This document shows positions 31,229 to 43,757 of a stretch of 64,000 bases of DNA, in pieces; within the stretch, counting starts at the first letter, position 1; the number at the start of each line of letters is the position of its first letter. The stretch spans positions 6,324,001-6,388,000 of the forward strand of contig OU452228.1 of assembly GCA_911728455.2 (NCBI GenBank), in the 5' to 3' direction. This DNA is from Marthasterias glacialis. Taxonomy: Eukaryota; Echinodermata; Asteroidea; Forcipulatida; Asteriidae. The position numbers were made by a program, and so were the translations under genes. The notes below the pieces were generated by a model, which saw only the letters and a program-made list of their open reading frames with translations, was not told where the DNA came from and did no database searches.

Positions 31229-33608
31229 GTATGTTGGCACCAAAGGCCTAAACTTGTCAACAAGTCGCAAAAATCTTTGTGATGGGACAGTTTTTTCTTG
31301 GTGATATAGACTCTGAATCACTCGAAACACAGGAGAAAGTCTTGGTGGCGGCACAAGTTTTTCTTGTAGATATTCTCTGCATCATTCCAAACACACGAGA
31401 TTGTCTTTGTGAGGGCACAGATTTTTTTCTTTAACATATAGACTGTGCATTACTCCAAACACATGAGAAAGGCTTAGTGATGGCACAGTTCTTTCTTGGT
31501 AATATAGACTCTGCATCACTCCAAACGCAGGAAAAAGTCGTAGTGACGGCACAAGTTTTTCCTGTAGATATTCTTTGCATCACTCCAAACACAGGAGAAA
31601 GTCTTTGTGTTGGCACAGTTTTTTCTTATGGATATAGACTCTGCATCACTCCAAATACACGAGAAAGTCTTCGTGACGACACAGTTTTTTCTGTGGATAT
31701 AGAATCTGCATCACTCGAAACACAGGAGAAAGTCTTAGTGACGGCACAGGTTTTTCTTGTCGATAAAGACTCTGCATCACTCCAAACACAGGAGAAAGTC
31801 TTAGTGACGGCACAGTTTTTCTTGTAGATATTCTTTGCATCACTCCAAACACAGGAGAAAGTCTATGTGACGGCACTGTTTTTTCTTGGTGATATAGACT
31901 CTGCATCACTCCAAACACAGGAAAAAGCCTTAGTGACGGCACAAGTTTTTCTTGTAGATATTCTTTGCATCACTCCAAATACAGGAGAAAGTCTTTGTGA
32001 CGGCACAGTTTTTCCCGTGGATATAGACTCTGCGTCACTCCAAATACAGGAGAAAGTCTCAGTGATGACACAGTTTTTTCTGGTTGATATAGACTCTGCA
32101 TCACTCCAAACACAGGAGAAAGTCTTTAAGACGGCACAGTTTTTTCTTGTTGATATAGACTCTGCATCACTCAAAACACAGGAGAAAGTCTTAAAAACGG
32201 CACAGTTTTTTCTTGTTGATATATATTCTGCATCACTCCAAACACAGGATTAAGTCTTTTAGGCAGCTTTTTATTTTCTTGTGAATTCAACTCTGTATCA
32301 TTCTAAACAGAGGAGAAGGCACAGTTTCCCTTGTTGATATACCCTATGCATCACTCCAAACACAGGAGAAAGTATTTTCTTGTCAGTATTTTCTTGTCAG
32401 TATTACTCTGTATCGTTCCAAACACAGGAGAAAAACTATGCGACGACACAGTTTTTTCTTGTTGATAGAGACTTCGCATCTCTCCAAACACAGGAGAAAG
32501 TCTTTGTGACGGCACAGTATTTTATTGTGGATAAACACTCTGCATCACTCCGAACACAAGAGAAAGTGCAGAGTCTTCAACAACAAGAAAAACCTTTGCC
32601 ATCACAAAGAATTTTTCCTGTACTTAGAGTGATGCAGAGTCCATATCCACAAGAAAAACTGAAGCAACACTAAGACTTTCTCCTCTGTTCAGAATGATGC
32701 AGAGTCTATATCACTGAGAAAAAAACTGTGCCGTCACATATACCTTCTCCTGTGTTAAGAGTAATGCAGAGTATATATCAACCAAAAAAACCTGTGCTGT
32801 CACAAAGACTTTCTCTTGTGTTTGGAGTGATGCAGAGTCCTTATCAACCAGAAAAAATTGTGCCGTCACAAAGACTTTCTCCTCTTGTATTTGGAGTGAC
32901 GCAGTCTTTATCCACGATAAAAAACTGTGCTATCAAAAAGACTTGCTCCTGTGTTTGGAGTGATGCTGAATCTATATCAACAAGAAAGTCTTTGTTACGG
33001 AACAGTATTTTCTTGGTGATATAGACTCTGCATCACTCCAAAGACAGGAGAAAGTCTTTCAGACGGCATAGTTTTTTATTGTTGATATAGACTCTGCATC
33101 ACTCCAAACACAGGAGAAAGTCTTTGTGACGGCACAAGTTTTTCTTGTAGATATTCTCCGCATCACTCCGAACACAGGAGAAAGTCTTTGTGTTGGCACA
33201 GTTTTTTATAGACTCTGCATCACTCTGAACAGAGGAGAAAGTCTAAGTGAAATCACAGGTTTTTCTGGTTGAGATAGACCCTGCATCACTCCAAACACCA
33301 TGAACACAGGAGAAAGTTTTTTTGATGGCACAGGTTTTCCTTGTATGTAATTCAGCATACTTGAGGGCTATACTTGTGGTGAAGACATGCAAGCTTTCCA
33401 AAAGTGGCATTCAAATCTTTGTATAATAATATTTATTTATTAATCTCCTTTTAAAGCCAACTGGGCTCCTCAAAGTGCCTTAAGCTATTACTGGGCTAAT
33501 GTTAGCTCAAGATTGGACCGATGGTAATGACATTGAGTCTTTACTAAATGTAATTTCATCTATATTAAATAACAATCTTGGTTGATTACTGTTTGCTTGT
33601 TTTGACAG

Positions 33609-33741
33609 CCACCTTTCTGATAACGCCGATTGTTCAGAGTGCTTGGATCAGTCAGTCCAAGCAGAGGATTCCAATATCTGGTATTCCTGACAGCATAATC
33701 CTCAGATGACAGCAACAAAAAACCAGGAATACAGAAAAAAG
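33609..33741 (+). pseudogene. Exon D copy 2, nonsense
   Basis: Lies 2513 bp after copy 1 and carries the same TGA and the same 133-nt length. Splice sites are intact. Confidence 0.6.
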
Positions 33742-34602
33742 GTATGTTGGCACCAAAGGCCTAAACTTGTCAACAAGTCGCAAAAATCTTTGTGATGGGA
33801 CAGTTTTTTCTTGGTGATATAGACTCTGAATCACTCGAAACACAGGAGAAAGTCTTGGTGGCGGCACAAGTTTTTCTTGTAGATATTCTCTGCATCATTC
33901 CAAACACACGAGATTGTCTTTGTGAGGGCACAGATTTTTTTCTTTAACATATAGACTGTGCATTACTCCAAACACATGAGAAAGGCTTAGTGATGGCACA
34001 GTTCTTTCTTGGTAATATAGACTCTGCATCACTCCAAACGCAGGAAAAAGTCGTAGTGACGGCACAAGTTTTTCCTGTAGATATTCTTTGCATCACTCCA
34101 AACACAGGAGAAAGTCTTTGTGACGGCACAAGTTTTTCTTGTAGATATTCTCCGCATCACTCCGAACACAGGAGAAAGTCTTTGTGTTGGCACAGTTTTT
34201 TATAGACTCTGCATCACTCTGAACAGAGGAGAAAGTCTAAGTGAAATCACAGGTTTTTCTGGTTGAGATAGACCCTGCATCACTCCAAACACCATGAACA
34301 CAGGAGAAAGTTTTTTTGATGGCACAGGTTTTCCTTGTATGTAATTCAGCATACTTGAGGGCTATACTTGTGGTGAAGACATGCAAGCTTTCCAAAAGTG
34401 GCATTCAAATCTTTGTATAATAATATTTATTTATTAATCTCCTTTTAAAGCCAACTGGGCTCCTCAAAGTGCCTTAAGCTATTACTGGGCTAATGTTAGC
34501 TCAAGATTGGACCGATGGTAATGACATTGAGTCTTTACTAAATGTAATTTCATCTATATTAAATAACAATCTTGGTTGATTACTGTTTGCTTGTTTTGAC
34601 AG

Positions 34603-34735
34603 CCACCTTTCTGATAACGCCGATTGTTCAGAGTGCTTGGATCAGTCAGTCCAAGCAGAGGATTCCAATATCTGGTATTCCTGACAGCATAATCCTCAGA
34701 TGACAGCAACAAAAAACCAGGAATACAGAAAAAAG
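34603..34735 (+). pseudogene. Exon D copy 3, nonsense
   Basis: Lies 994 bp after copy 2, within the next higher-order unit, and carries the same TGA. Confidence 0.6.
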
Positions 34736-37115
34736 GTATGTTGGCACCAAAGGCCTAAACTTGTCAACAAGTCGCAAAAATCTTTGTGATGGGACAGTTT
34801 TTTCTTGGTGATATAGACTCTGAATCACTCGAAACACAGGAGAAAGTCTTGGTGGCGGCACAAGTTTTTCTTGTAGATATTCTCTGCATCATTCCAAACA
34901 CACGAGATTGTCTTTGTGAGGGCACAGATTTTTTTCTTTAACATATAGACTGTGCATTACTCCAAACACATGAGAAAGGCTTAGTGATGGCACAGTTCTT
35001 TCTTGGTAATATAGACTCTGCATCACTCCAAACGCAGGAAAAAGTCGTAGTGACGGCACAAGTTTTTCCTGTAGATATTCTTTGCATCACTCCAAACACA
35101 GGAGAAAGTCTTTGTGTTGGCACAGTTTTTTCTTATGGATATAGACTCTGCATCACTCCAAATACACGAGAAAGTCTTCGTGACGACACAGTTTTTTCTG
35201 TGGATATAGAATCTGCATCACTCGAAACACAGGAGAAAGTCTTAGTGACGGCACAGGTTTTTCTTGTCGATAAAGACTCTGCATCACTCCAAACACAGGA
35301 GAAAGTCTTAGTGACGGCACAGTTTTTCTTGTAGATATTCTTTGCATCACTCCAAACACAGGAGAAAGTCTATGTGACGGCACTGTTTTTTCTTGGTGAT
35401 ATAGACTCTGCATCACTCCAAACACAGGAAAAAGCCTTAGTGACGGCACAAGTTTTTCTTGTAGATATTCTTTGCATCACTCCAAATACAGGAGAAAGTC
35501 TTTGTGACGGCACAGTTTTTCCCGTGGATATAGACTCTGCGTCACTCCAAATACAGGAGAAAGTCTCAGTGATGACACAGTTTTTTCTGGTTGATATAGA
35601 CTCTGCATCACTCCAAACACAGGAGAAAGTCTTTAAGACGGCACAGTTTTTTCTTGTTGATATAGACTCTGCATCACTCAAAACACAGGAGAAAGTCTTA
35701 AAAACGGCACAGTTTTTTCTTGTTGATATATATTCTGCATCACTCCAAACACAGGATTAAGTCTTTTAGGCAGCTTTTTATTTTCTTGTGAATTCAACTC
35801 TGTATCATTCTAAACAGAGGAGAAGGCACAGTTTCCCTTGTTGATATACCCTATGCATCACTCCAAACACAGGAGAAAGTATTTTCTTGTCAGTATTTTC
35901 TTGTCAGTATTACTCTGTATCGTTCCAAACACAGGAGAAAAACTATGCGACGACACAGTTTTTTCTTGTTGATAGAGACTTCGCATCTCTCCAAACACAG
36001 GAGAAAGTCTTTGTGACGGCACAGTATTTTATTGTGGATAAACACTCTGCATCACTCCGAACACAAGAGAAAGTGCAGAGTCTTCAACAACAAGAAAAAC
36101 CTTTGCCATCACAAAGACTTTTTCCTGTACTTAGAGTGATGCAGAGTCCATATCCACAAGAAAAACTGAAGCAACACTAAGACTTTCTCCTCTGTTCAGA
36201 ATGATGCAGAGTCTATATCACTGAGAAAAAAACTGTGCCGTCACATATACCTTCTCCTGTGTTAAGAGTAATGCAGAGTATATATCAACCAAAAAAACCT
36301 GTGCTGTCACAAAGACTTTCTCTTGTGTTTGGAGTGATGCAGAGTCCTTATCAACCAGAAAAAATTGTGCCGTCACAAAGACTTTCTCCTCTTGTATTTG
36401 GAGTGACGCAGTCTTTATCCACGATAAAAAACTGTGCTATCAAAAAGACTTGCTCCTGTGTTTGGAGTGATGCTGAATCTATATCAACAAGAAAGTCTTT
36501 GTTACGGAACAGTATTTTCTTGGTGATATAGACTCTGCATCACTCCAAAGACAGGAGAAAGTCTTTCAGACGGCATAGTTTTTTATTGTTGATATAGACT
36601 CTGCATCACTCCAAACACAGGAGAAAGTCTTTGTGACGGCACAAGTTTTTCTTGTAGATATTCTCCGCATCACTCCGAACACAGGAGAAAGTCTTTGTGT
36701 TGGCACAGTTTTTTATAGACTCTGCATCACTCTGAACAGAGGAGAAAGTCTAAGTGAAATCACAGGTTTTTCTGGTTGAGATAGACCCTGCATCACTCCA
36801 AACACCATGAACACAGGAGAAAGTTTTTTTGATGGCACAGGTTTTCCTTGTATGTAATTCAGCATACTTGAGGGCTATACTTGTGGTGAAGACATGCAAG
36901 CTTTCCAAAAGTGGCATTCAAATCTTTGTATAATAATATTTATTTATTAATCTCCTTTTAAAGCCAACTGGGCTCCTCAAAGTGCCTTAAGCTATTACTG
37001 GGCTAATGTTAGCTCAAGATTGGACCGATGGTAATGACATTGAGTCTTTACTAAATGTAATTTCATCTATATTAAATAACAATCTTGGTTGATTACTGTT
37101 TGCTTGTTTTGACAG

Positions 37116-37248
37116 CCACCTTTCTGATAACGCCGATTGTTCAGAGTGCTTGGATCAGTCAGTCCAAGCAGAGGATTCCAATATCTGGTATTCCTGACAG
37201 CATAATCCTCAGATGACAGCAACAAAAAACCAGGAATACAGAAAAAAG
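37116..37248 (+). pseudogene. Exon D copy 4, nonsense
   Basis: Lies 2513 bp after copy 3 and carries the same TGA. With copies 1-3 it shows the nonsense change predates the higher-order amplification. Confidence 0.6.
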
Positions 37249-38146
37249 GTATGTTGGCACCAAAGGCCTAAACTTGTCAACAAGTCGCAAAAATCTTTGT
37301 GATGGGACAGTTTTTTCTTGGTGATATAGACTCTGAATCACTCGAAACACAGGAGAAAGTCTTGGTGGCGGCACAAGTTTTTCTTGTAGATATTCTCTGC
37401 ATCATTCCAAACACACGAGATTGTCTTTGTGAGGGCACAGATTTTTTTCTTTAACATATAGACTGTGCATTACTCCAAACACATGAGAAAGGCTTAGTGA
37501 TGGCACAGTTCTTTCTTGGTAATATAGACTCTGCATCACTCCAAACGCAGGAAAAAGTCGTAGTGACGGCACAAGTTTTTCCTGTAGATATTCTTTGCAT
37601 CACTCCAAACACAGGAGAAAGTCTTTGTGTTGGCACAGTTTTTTCTTATGGATATAGACTCTGCATCACTCCAAATACACGAGAAAGTCTTCGTGACGAC
37701 ACAGTTTTTTCTGTGGATATAGAATCTGCATCACTCCAAACACAGGAGAAAGTCTTAGTGACGGCACAGGTTTTTCTTGTCGATAAAGACTCTGCATCAC
37801 TCCAAACACAGGAGAAAGTCTTAGTGACGGCACAGTTTTTCTTGTAGATATTCTTTGCATCACTCCAAACACAGGAGAAAGTCTATGTGACGGCACTGTT
37901 TTTTCTTGGTGATATAGACTCTGCATCACTCCAAACACAGGAAAAAGCCTTAGTGACGGCACAAGTTTTTCTTGTAGATATTCTTTGCATCACTCCAAAT
38001 ACAGGAGAAAGTCTTTGTGACGGCACAGTTTTTCCCGTGGATATAGACTCTGCGTCACTCCAAATACAGGAGAAAGTCTCAGTGATGACACAGTTTTTTC
38101 TGGTTGATATAGACTCTGCATCACTCCAAACACAGGAGAAAGTCTT

Positions 38147-39470
38147 AGCAATAGCACAGGTTTTTCTTGTAGATAAAGACTCTGCATCACTCTGAACAGA
38201 GGAGAAAGTCTTATTGATGGCACATTTTTTACTTGTACCCATAGACTTTGCATCACTATAAACACACGAGAAAGTTTATATGACAGCACAGTTTTTTCTT
38301 CTGGATATAGACTCTGCATCAAGCCAAACACAGGAGCAAGTCTTTGTGATGACACAGTTTTTTATTGGTGATATACATTCTGCATCACTCTGAACACAGG
38401 AGAAACTCTTTGTGACGGCACAGTTTTTTCTTCTTGATATAGACTCTACTTCACTCCAAACACAGGAGAAAGTCTTTGTGATGGCACAGTTTTTTCTTGT
38501 GGTTTAAGACTCAGCATCACTCCAAACACAGGAGAAAGGCTTAGTGACGGCACAAGGTAATCTGCATCACTCTGAAGAGAGGAGAAAATCTTTGTGACGG
38601 CACAGTTTTTTCTTGTGGATATAGACTCTGCATCACTTCAAAAACATGTGAAAGTCAATATGACGGCACAGTTTTTTCTTGGTGATTAGACTCTGCATCA
38701 CTCTGAACAGAAAAGAAAGTCTTAGTGACAGCATAGGTTTTTCTTGAGGATATAGAATCTGCATCACTCTGAACAGAGGAGAAAGTCTTAGTGACGGCAC
38801 AGGTTTTTCTTGTTGATATAGAATCTGCATCACTCCAAACACAGGAGAAAGTCTTAGTGACGACACAGGTTTTTCACAGTGCTATAGACACTGCATCACT
38901 CTGAACATAGGAGAAAGTTGACGGCACAGTTTTTTCTTGTGGATATAGACTCTGCATCACTCGAAACACAGGAGAAAGTCTCCGTGACGGCACAGTTTTT
39001 TCTTGGTGATATAGACTCTGCATCACTCCAAACACAGGAAGAAGGCATTGTGACGGCACAAGTTTTTCTTGTAGATATTCTCCGCATCACTCCAAACACA
39101 GGAGAAAGTCTTTGTGTTGACACAGTTCTTTCTGTGGTTATAGACTCTGTGTCACTCTAAACAGAGGAGAAAGTCTTAGTGACGGCACAAGTTTTTCTTG
39201 TTCATATAGACTCTGCATCACTCTAAGTACAGGAGAAAGTCTTTCTGATGACACAGATTTTTCTTGTTGTTTAGGACTCTGCATCACTCCAAACACAGGA
39301 GAAAGTCCTCCTGACGGCACCGGTTTTTCTTGTTGATATAGACACTCCATCACTCAGAACATAGGAGAAAGTCTTAGTGACGGCACAGTTTTCTTTGGTT
39401 GATATAGACTCTGCATCACTCCAAACACAAGGGAAAGTTTTTGTGATGACACAGGTTTTTCTTGTATGTG
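38147..39470 (+). repeat. 66-bp minisatellite, diverged block
   Basis: About 20 forward 66-bp units, more diverged than the preceding higher-order copies, lead into the 5' flank of exon D copy 5. Open frames in both directions are by-products. Confidence 0.85.
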
Positions 39471-39727
39471 ATTCAGCATACTTGATGGCTATACTTGTGG
39501 TGACGACATGCAAGCTTCCAAAAGTGGCATTCAAATCTTTTAATAATAATATTTATTCATTAATCCCCTCTTAAAGCCAACTGGGCTCCTCAAAGTGCCT
39601 TAAGCTATTACTGGGCTAATGTTAGCTCAAGAGTGGACCGAAGGTAATGACATTGAGTCTTTACTAAATGTGTTTCATCTATATTGAACAATAATCATAA
39701 TTGACTAATGTTCGCTTGTTTTGACAG

Positions 39728-39858
39728 CCACCTTTCTGATAACGCCGATTGTTCAGAGTGCTGGGATCAGTCAGTCCAAGCAGAGGACTCCAGTATCTGG
39801 TATTCCAGACAGCATCATCCTCAGATGACAGCAACTCAAACCAGGAATATGGAAAAAG
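39728..39858 (+). pseudogene. Exon D copy 5, nonsense
   Basis: It is 131 nt with good splice sites. The frame is stopped by TGA at the same codon as copies 1-4, where copies 6 and 7 have AGA. Confidence 0.6.
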
Positions 39859-39975
39859 GTATGTAAGCATCAAAGGCCTCAACTTGTAAACAAGTCGCAA
39901 AAATCTTTGTAATTGGACAGTTTTTTCTTGGTGATATAGACTCTGCATCACTCTGAACAGAAAAGAAAGTCTTAA

Positions 39976-40785
39976 CCCTTTAGCAACTGCACGCAACTTC
40001 AACATAAGTCATTTACTCACTGAACCGGCAGGGAAAAGCCACCGGTTTTAATGCAGTATCTAGAAATCAAGATACAACTTTCGTTGTGATTATTTTTAGT
40101 GTTTACAAGTTTGGTTTATTTTGTAAAGGATAAAATTATCTTTCGAATGATTTACACAATTGTGTGTTTGCTTTTACTAATTTGAAGCTTTGAGCTCGTA
40201 AAGATAACGACACAAAAACTTAATTAGTGAGCCTGTAAAGTGTATGGATTGCATTAGCGTAGTACGGAAAGTTGTGCATACAACTTTTTGAACTGTATTG
40301 TCGTTTCATACCAGAACAAAATGTTAAGAAAGTGATTGAAATGAATCAAACCATACCTTTGGAAGTGACCAACAATGTCTTTAGTATTTACAGATAATAA
40401 TTGTATTCCTTTGGTGTGTAAATTACTTGAAATAATGTGTAAAAACATCGCAAAAGCACGGCGAAAAGTAAGCATTGTCGCCGTCCGCTGTGTACATATT
40501 GTGCGTAAAATGCATTGTACATACAATACGGTTTGTACTACACGGAGAAACTAAATCGCTGTGGCTTTGATTTCCGACCTTTGAACCTTTGGAAGTGGAT
40601 CATTCTATTTTTGTTAATGGTGACCATAGGTTATGGTAGGACAAACTTGGTCCTCAGATCACGCTCTATCTACGGCTGTTTGGTGTGATCCGCTAGCATG
40701 TGTAATCTCGGGCGGTTTCGGGCGGGTCAGTGAGTAAAAGGCCGGGCGGTTTCGGGCAGTTTCGGGCGGTATAGTGACTAAAGGG
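39976..40785. mobile_element. TTAA-flanked MITE with CCCTTTAG ends, 810 bp
   Basis: TTAA at 39972-39975 and 40786-40789 flanks terminal inverted repeats CCCTTTAG and CTAAAGGG. The surrounding 66-bp unit ('gaaagtctta'..'aaggcacagt') is continuous across the gap, so the empty site can be read. Ends of TTAA-CCCT type are typical of piggyBac elements. The interior has GC-rich 'gggcggtttcgggc' repeats near the right end (40708-40770) and no transposase. Confidence 0.75.
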
Positions 40786-40789
40786 TTAA

Positions 40790-41138
40790 TAAGGCACAGT
40801 TTTTTCTTGTTGCTATAGACTCTGCATCACTCCAAACACAAGAGAAAGTGTTTGTGATGACACAAGTTTTTCTTGTATGTGATTCAGCATACTTGAAGGC
40901 TATACTTGTGGTGACGACATGCAAGCTTTCAAAAGTGGCATTCAAATCTTTTAATAATAATATTTATTCATTAATCCCCTTTTAAAGCCAACTGGGCTCC
41001 TCAAAGTGCCTTAAGCTATTACTGGGCTAATGTTAGCTCAAGATTGGACAGAAGGTAATGACATTGCGTTTTTACTAAATGTGTTTTATCTGTATTAAAC
41101 AATAATCATAATTGACTACTGTTTGCTTCTTTTGACAG
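40790..41138 (+). repeat. 66-bp unit and the conserved 5' flank of exon D
   Basis: After one or two 66-bp units, a ~265-bp intron segment appears before every exon D copy ('gattcagcatacttga', 'acatgcaagctttc', 'aaagccaactgggctcctca', 'gctattactgggctaatgtt', 'ttttgacag'). It travels with the exon as part of the duplication unit. Confidence 0.7.
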
Positions 41139-41269
41139 CCACCTTTCTGTTAACACCAATTCTTGAAAGTGCTTGGATCAGTCAGTCCAAACAGAGGACT
41201 CCAGTATCTGGTATTCCAAACAGCATAATCCTAAGAAGACAGCAACTCAAACCAGGAATATTAAAAAAG
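41139..41269 (+). CDS. Exon D copy 6 (open copy)
   Basis: It is 131 nt with acceptor 'cttcttttgacag' and donor aag|gtatgtag. It starts with two bases completing a split codon, which fits the phase 1 exit of exon C, then reads TFLLTPILESAWISQS, then KQRTPVSGIPNSIILRR, ending ..LKPGILKK in phase 0, which fits exon E. There are no stops. The peptide is basic and Ser/Pro-rich, like the exon C linker, so I infer it extends the insert inside the CNB barrel. I recognise no domain. Because 131 is not a multiple of three, only one D copy can be used per transcript without shifting the frame. Confidence 0.55.
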
Positions 41270-42373
41270 GTATGTAGGCACCAAAGGCCTCAACTTCACA
41301 AAAATCTTTCTGAAGGCACGATTTTTCTTCTGGATAACTCTGCATCACTCCAAAACCACGAGAAATTCTTAGTTTGACGGCACAGTTTTTTCTTCATGAT
41401 GTAGACTCTGCATCACTCCAAACACAGGAGAAAGTCTTAGTGGTGGCGCAAGTTTTTCTTGTAGATATTCTCTGCATCATTCCAAACACACGAGAATTTC
41501 TTTGTGACGGCAGATTTTTTTCTTTAAATAAAGACTGTGCATCACTCCAAACACATGAGAAAGGCTATATGATGGCACAGTTTTTTCTTGGTGATAAAGA
41601 CTCTGCATCACTCCAAACACAGGAAAAAGTCTTAGTGACGGCACAAGTTTTTTCTTGTTCATATAGACTCTGCATCACTCCAAATACACGAGAAAGTCTT
41701 CATGACAGCACAGTTCTTTCTTGTTCATGTAGACTCTGCATCACTCCAAATACAGGAGAAAGTCTTAGTGACGGCACAGTTTTTTCTGGTTGATATAGAC
41801 TCTGCATCACTCCAAACACAGGAGAAAGTCTTAGTGACGGCACAAGTTTTTCTTGTTCATATAGACTCTGCATCACTCTAAGTACAGGAGAAAGTCTTTC
41901 TGATGGCACAGATTTTTCTTGTTGTTTAGGACCCTGCATCACTCTAAGTACAGGAGAAAGTTTTTCTGATGGCACCGGTTTTTCTTGTTGACATAGACAC
42001 TGCATCACTCAGAACATAGGAGAAAGTTTTAGTGAGGGCACAGTTTTTTCTGGTTGATACATCACTCCAAACACAGGAGAAAGTTTTTTTGATGGCACAG
42101 GTTTTCCTTGTATGTAATTCAACATACTTGATGGCTATACTTGTGGTGACGACATGCAAGCTTCCAAAAGTGGCATTCAAATCTTTTAATAATCATATTT
42201 ATTCATTAATCCCCTTTTAAAGCCAACTGGGCTCCTCAAAGTGCCTTACGCTATTACTGGGCTAATGTTAGCTCAAGATTGGACCGAAGGTAATGACATT
42301 GAGTTTTTACTAAATGTGTTTCATCTATATAAAACAATAATCATAATTGACTACTGTTTGCTTCTTTTGACAG
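41270..42373 (+). repeat. 66-bp minisatellite plus exon D 5' flank
   Basis: About 12 units of the 66-bp repeat, then the conserved D flank. The spacing from copy 6 to copy 7 is 1235 bp. Confidence 0.85.
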
Positions 42374-42504
42374 CCACCTTTCTGTTAACACCAATTCTTG
42401 AAAGTGCTTGGATCAGTCAGTCCAAACAGAGGACTCCAGTATCTGGTATTCCAAACAGTATAATCCTAAGAAGACAGCAACTCAAACCAGGAATATTAAA
42501 AAAG
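42374..42504 (+). CDS. Exon D copy 7 (open copy)
   Basis: 131 nt with intact acceptor and donor (aag|gtatgtgg). Its peptide appears identical to copy 6 (TFLLTPILESAWISQS.., ..LKPGILKK). Near identity of exon and flanks to copy 6 shows recent duplication or conversion. Entry and exit phases fit exons C and E. Confidence 0.55.
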
Positions 42505-43625
42505 GTATGTGGGCACCAAAGGCCTCAACTTGTAAACAAGTCACAAAAATCTTTCTGAAAGCATGATTTTTCTTCTGGATAACTCTGCATCACTCCAAAA
42601 CCACGAGAAATTCTTAGTTTGACGGCACAGTTTTTTCTTCGTGATGTAGACTCTGCATCACTCCAAACACAGGAGAAAGTCTTAGTGGTGTCACAAGTTT
42701 TTCTTGTAGATATTCTCTGCATCATTCCAAACACACGAAAATTTCTTTGTGACGGCAGATTTTTTTCTTTAAATAAAGACTGTGCATCACTCCAAACACA
42801 TGAGAAAGGCTATATGATGGCACAGTTTTTTCTTGGTGATAAAGACTCTGCATCACTCCAAACACAGGAAAAAGTCTTAGTGACGGCACAAGTTTTTTCT
42901 TGTAGATATTCTTTGCATCACTCCAAACACAGGAGAAAACCTTTGTGTTGGCACAGATTTTTCTTGTTCATATAGACTCTGCATCACTCCAAATACACGA
43001 GAAAGTCTTCATGACAACACAGATCTTTTTTGTTCATATAAACTCTGCATCACTCCAAATACAGGAGAAAGTCTTAGTGACGGCACAGTTTTTTCTGGTT
43101 GATATAGACTCTGCATCACTCCAAACACAGGAGAAGGTCTTAGTAACGGCACAGGTTTTTCTTGTTGGTATAGACTCTGCATCACTCTAAGTACAGGAGA
43201 AAGTCTTTCTGATAGCACCGGTTTTTCTCGTTGACATAGACACTGCATCACTCAGAACATAAGAGAAAGTTTTAGTGACGGCACAGTTTTTTCTGGTTGA
43301 TACAGACTCTGCATCACTCCAAACACAAGAGAAAGTTTTTGTGATGTAACAAGTTTTTCTTGTATGTGATTCAGCATACTTAAGGGTTATTCTTGTGGTG
43401 ACAATATGCAAGCTTCCAAAAGTGGCATTCAAATCTTTTAATAATAATATTTATTCATTAATCCCCTTTTAAAGCCAACTGGGCTCCTCAAAGTGCCTTA
43501 CGCTATTACTGGGCTAATGTTAGCTCAAGAGTGGACCGAAGGTAATGACATTGAGGCTTTACTAAATGTATTTCATCTATATTAAATAATAATCATAATT
43601 GACTACTGTTTGCTTGTTTTGACAG
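42505..43625 (+). repeat. 66-bp minisatellite plus exon D 5' flank
   Basis: The same organisation as 41270-42373; the spacing from copy 7 to copy 8 is 1252 bp. Confidence 0.85.
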
Positions 43626-43757
43626 CCACCTTTCTGTTAACACCAATTGTTGAAAGTGCTAGGCATCAGTCAGTCCAAACAGAGGACTCCAGTATGTGGT
43701 ATTCCAAACAACATAATCTTAAGACGACGGCAACTCAAACCAGGAATATTAAAAAAG
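43626..43757 (+). pseudogene. Exon D copy 8, frameshifted
   Basis: 132 nt: an extra base near 'gctaggcatcag' (copies 6 and 7 have 'gcttggatcag') shifts the frame after ..VESA. Splice sites are intact and no stop follows before the donor, so it would join exon E out of frame. Confidence 0.55.

Larger units (their letters stand above)
30250..38146 (+). repeat. 66-bp arrays in higher-order units of 2513 and 994 bp
   Basis: Near-identical units lie end to end: long 30607-33119, short 33120-34113, long 34114-36626, and partial long 36627-38146. Each contains one exon D copy with its intron flanks and tens of 66-bp repeats, part of them inverted (for example 32560-32990). The tail of an earlier long unit is seen at about 21950-22605 and resumes at 30245 after the retrotransposon. 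Offsets of 2513, 994 and 3507 bp hold for many landmarks. Confidence 0.88.
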
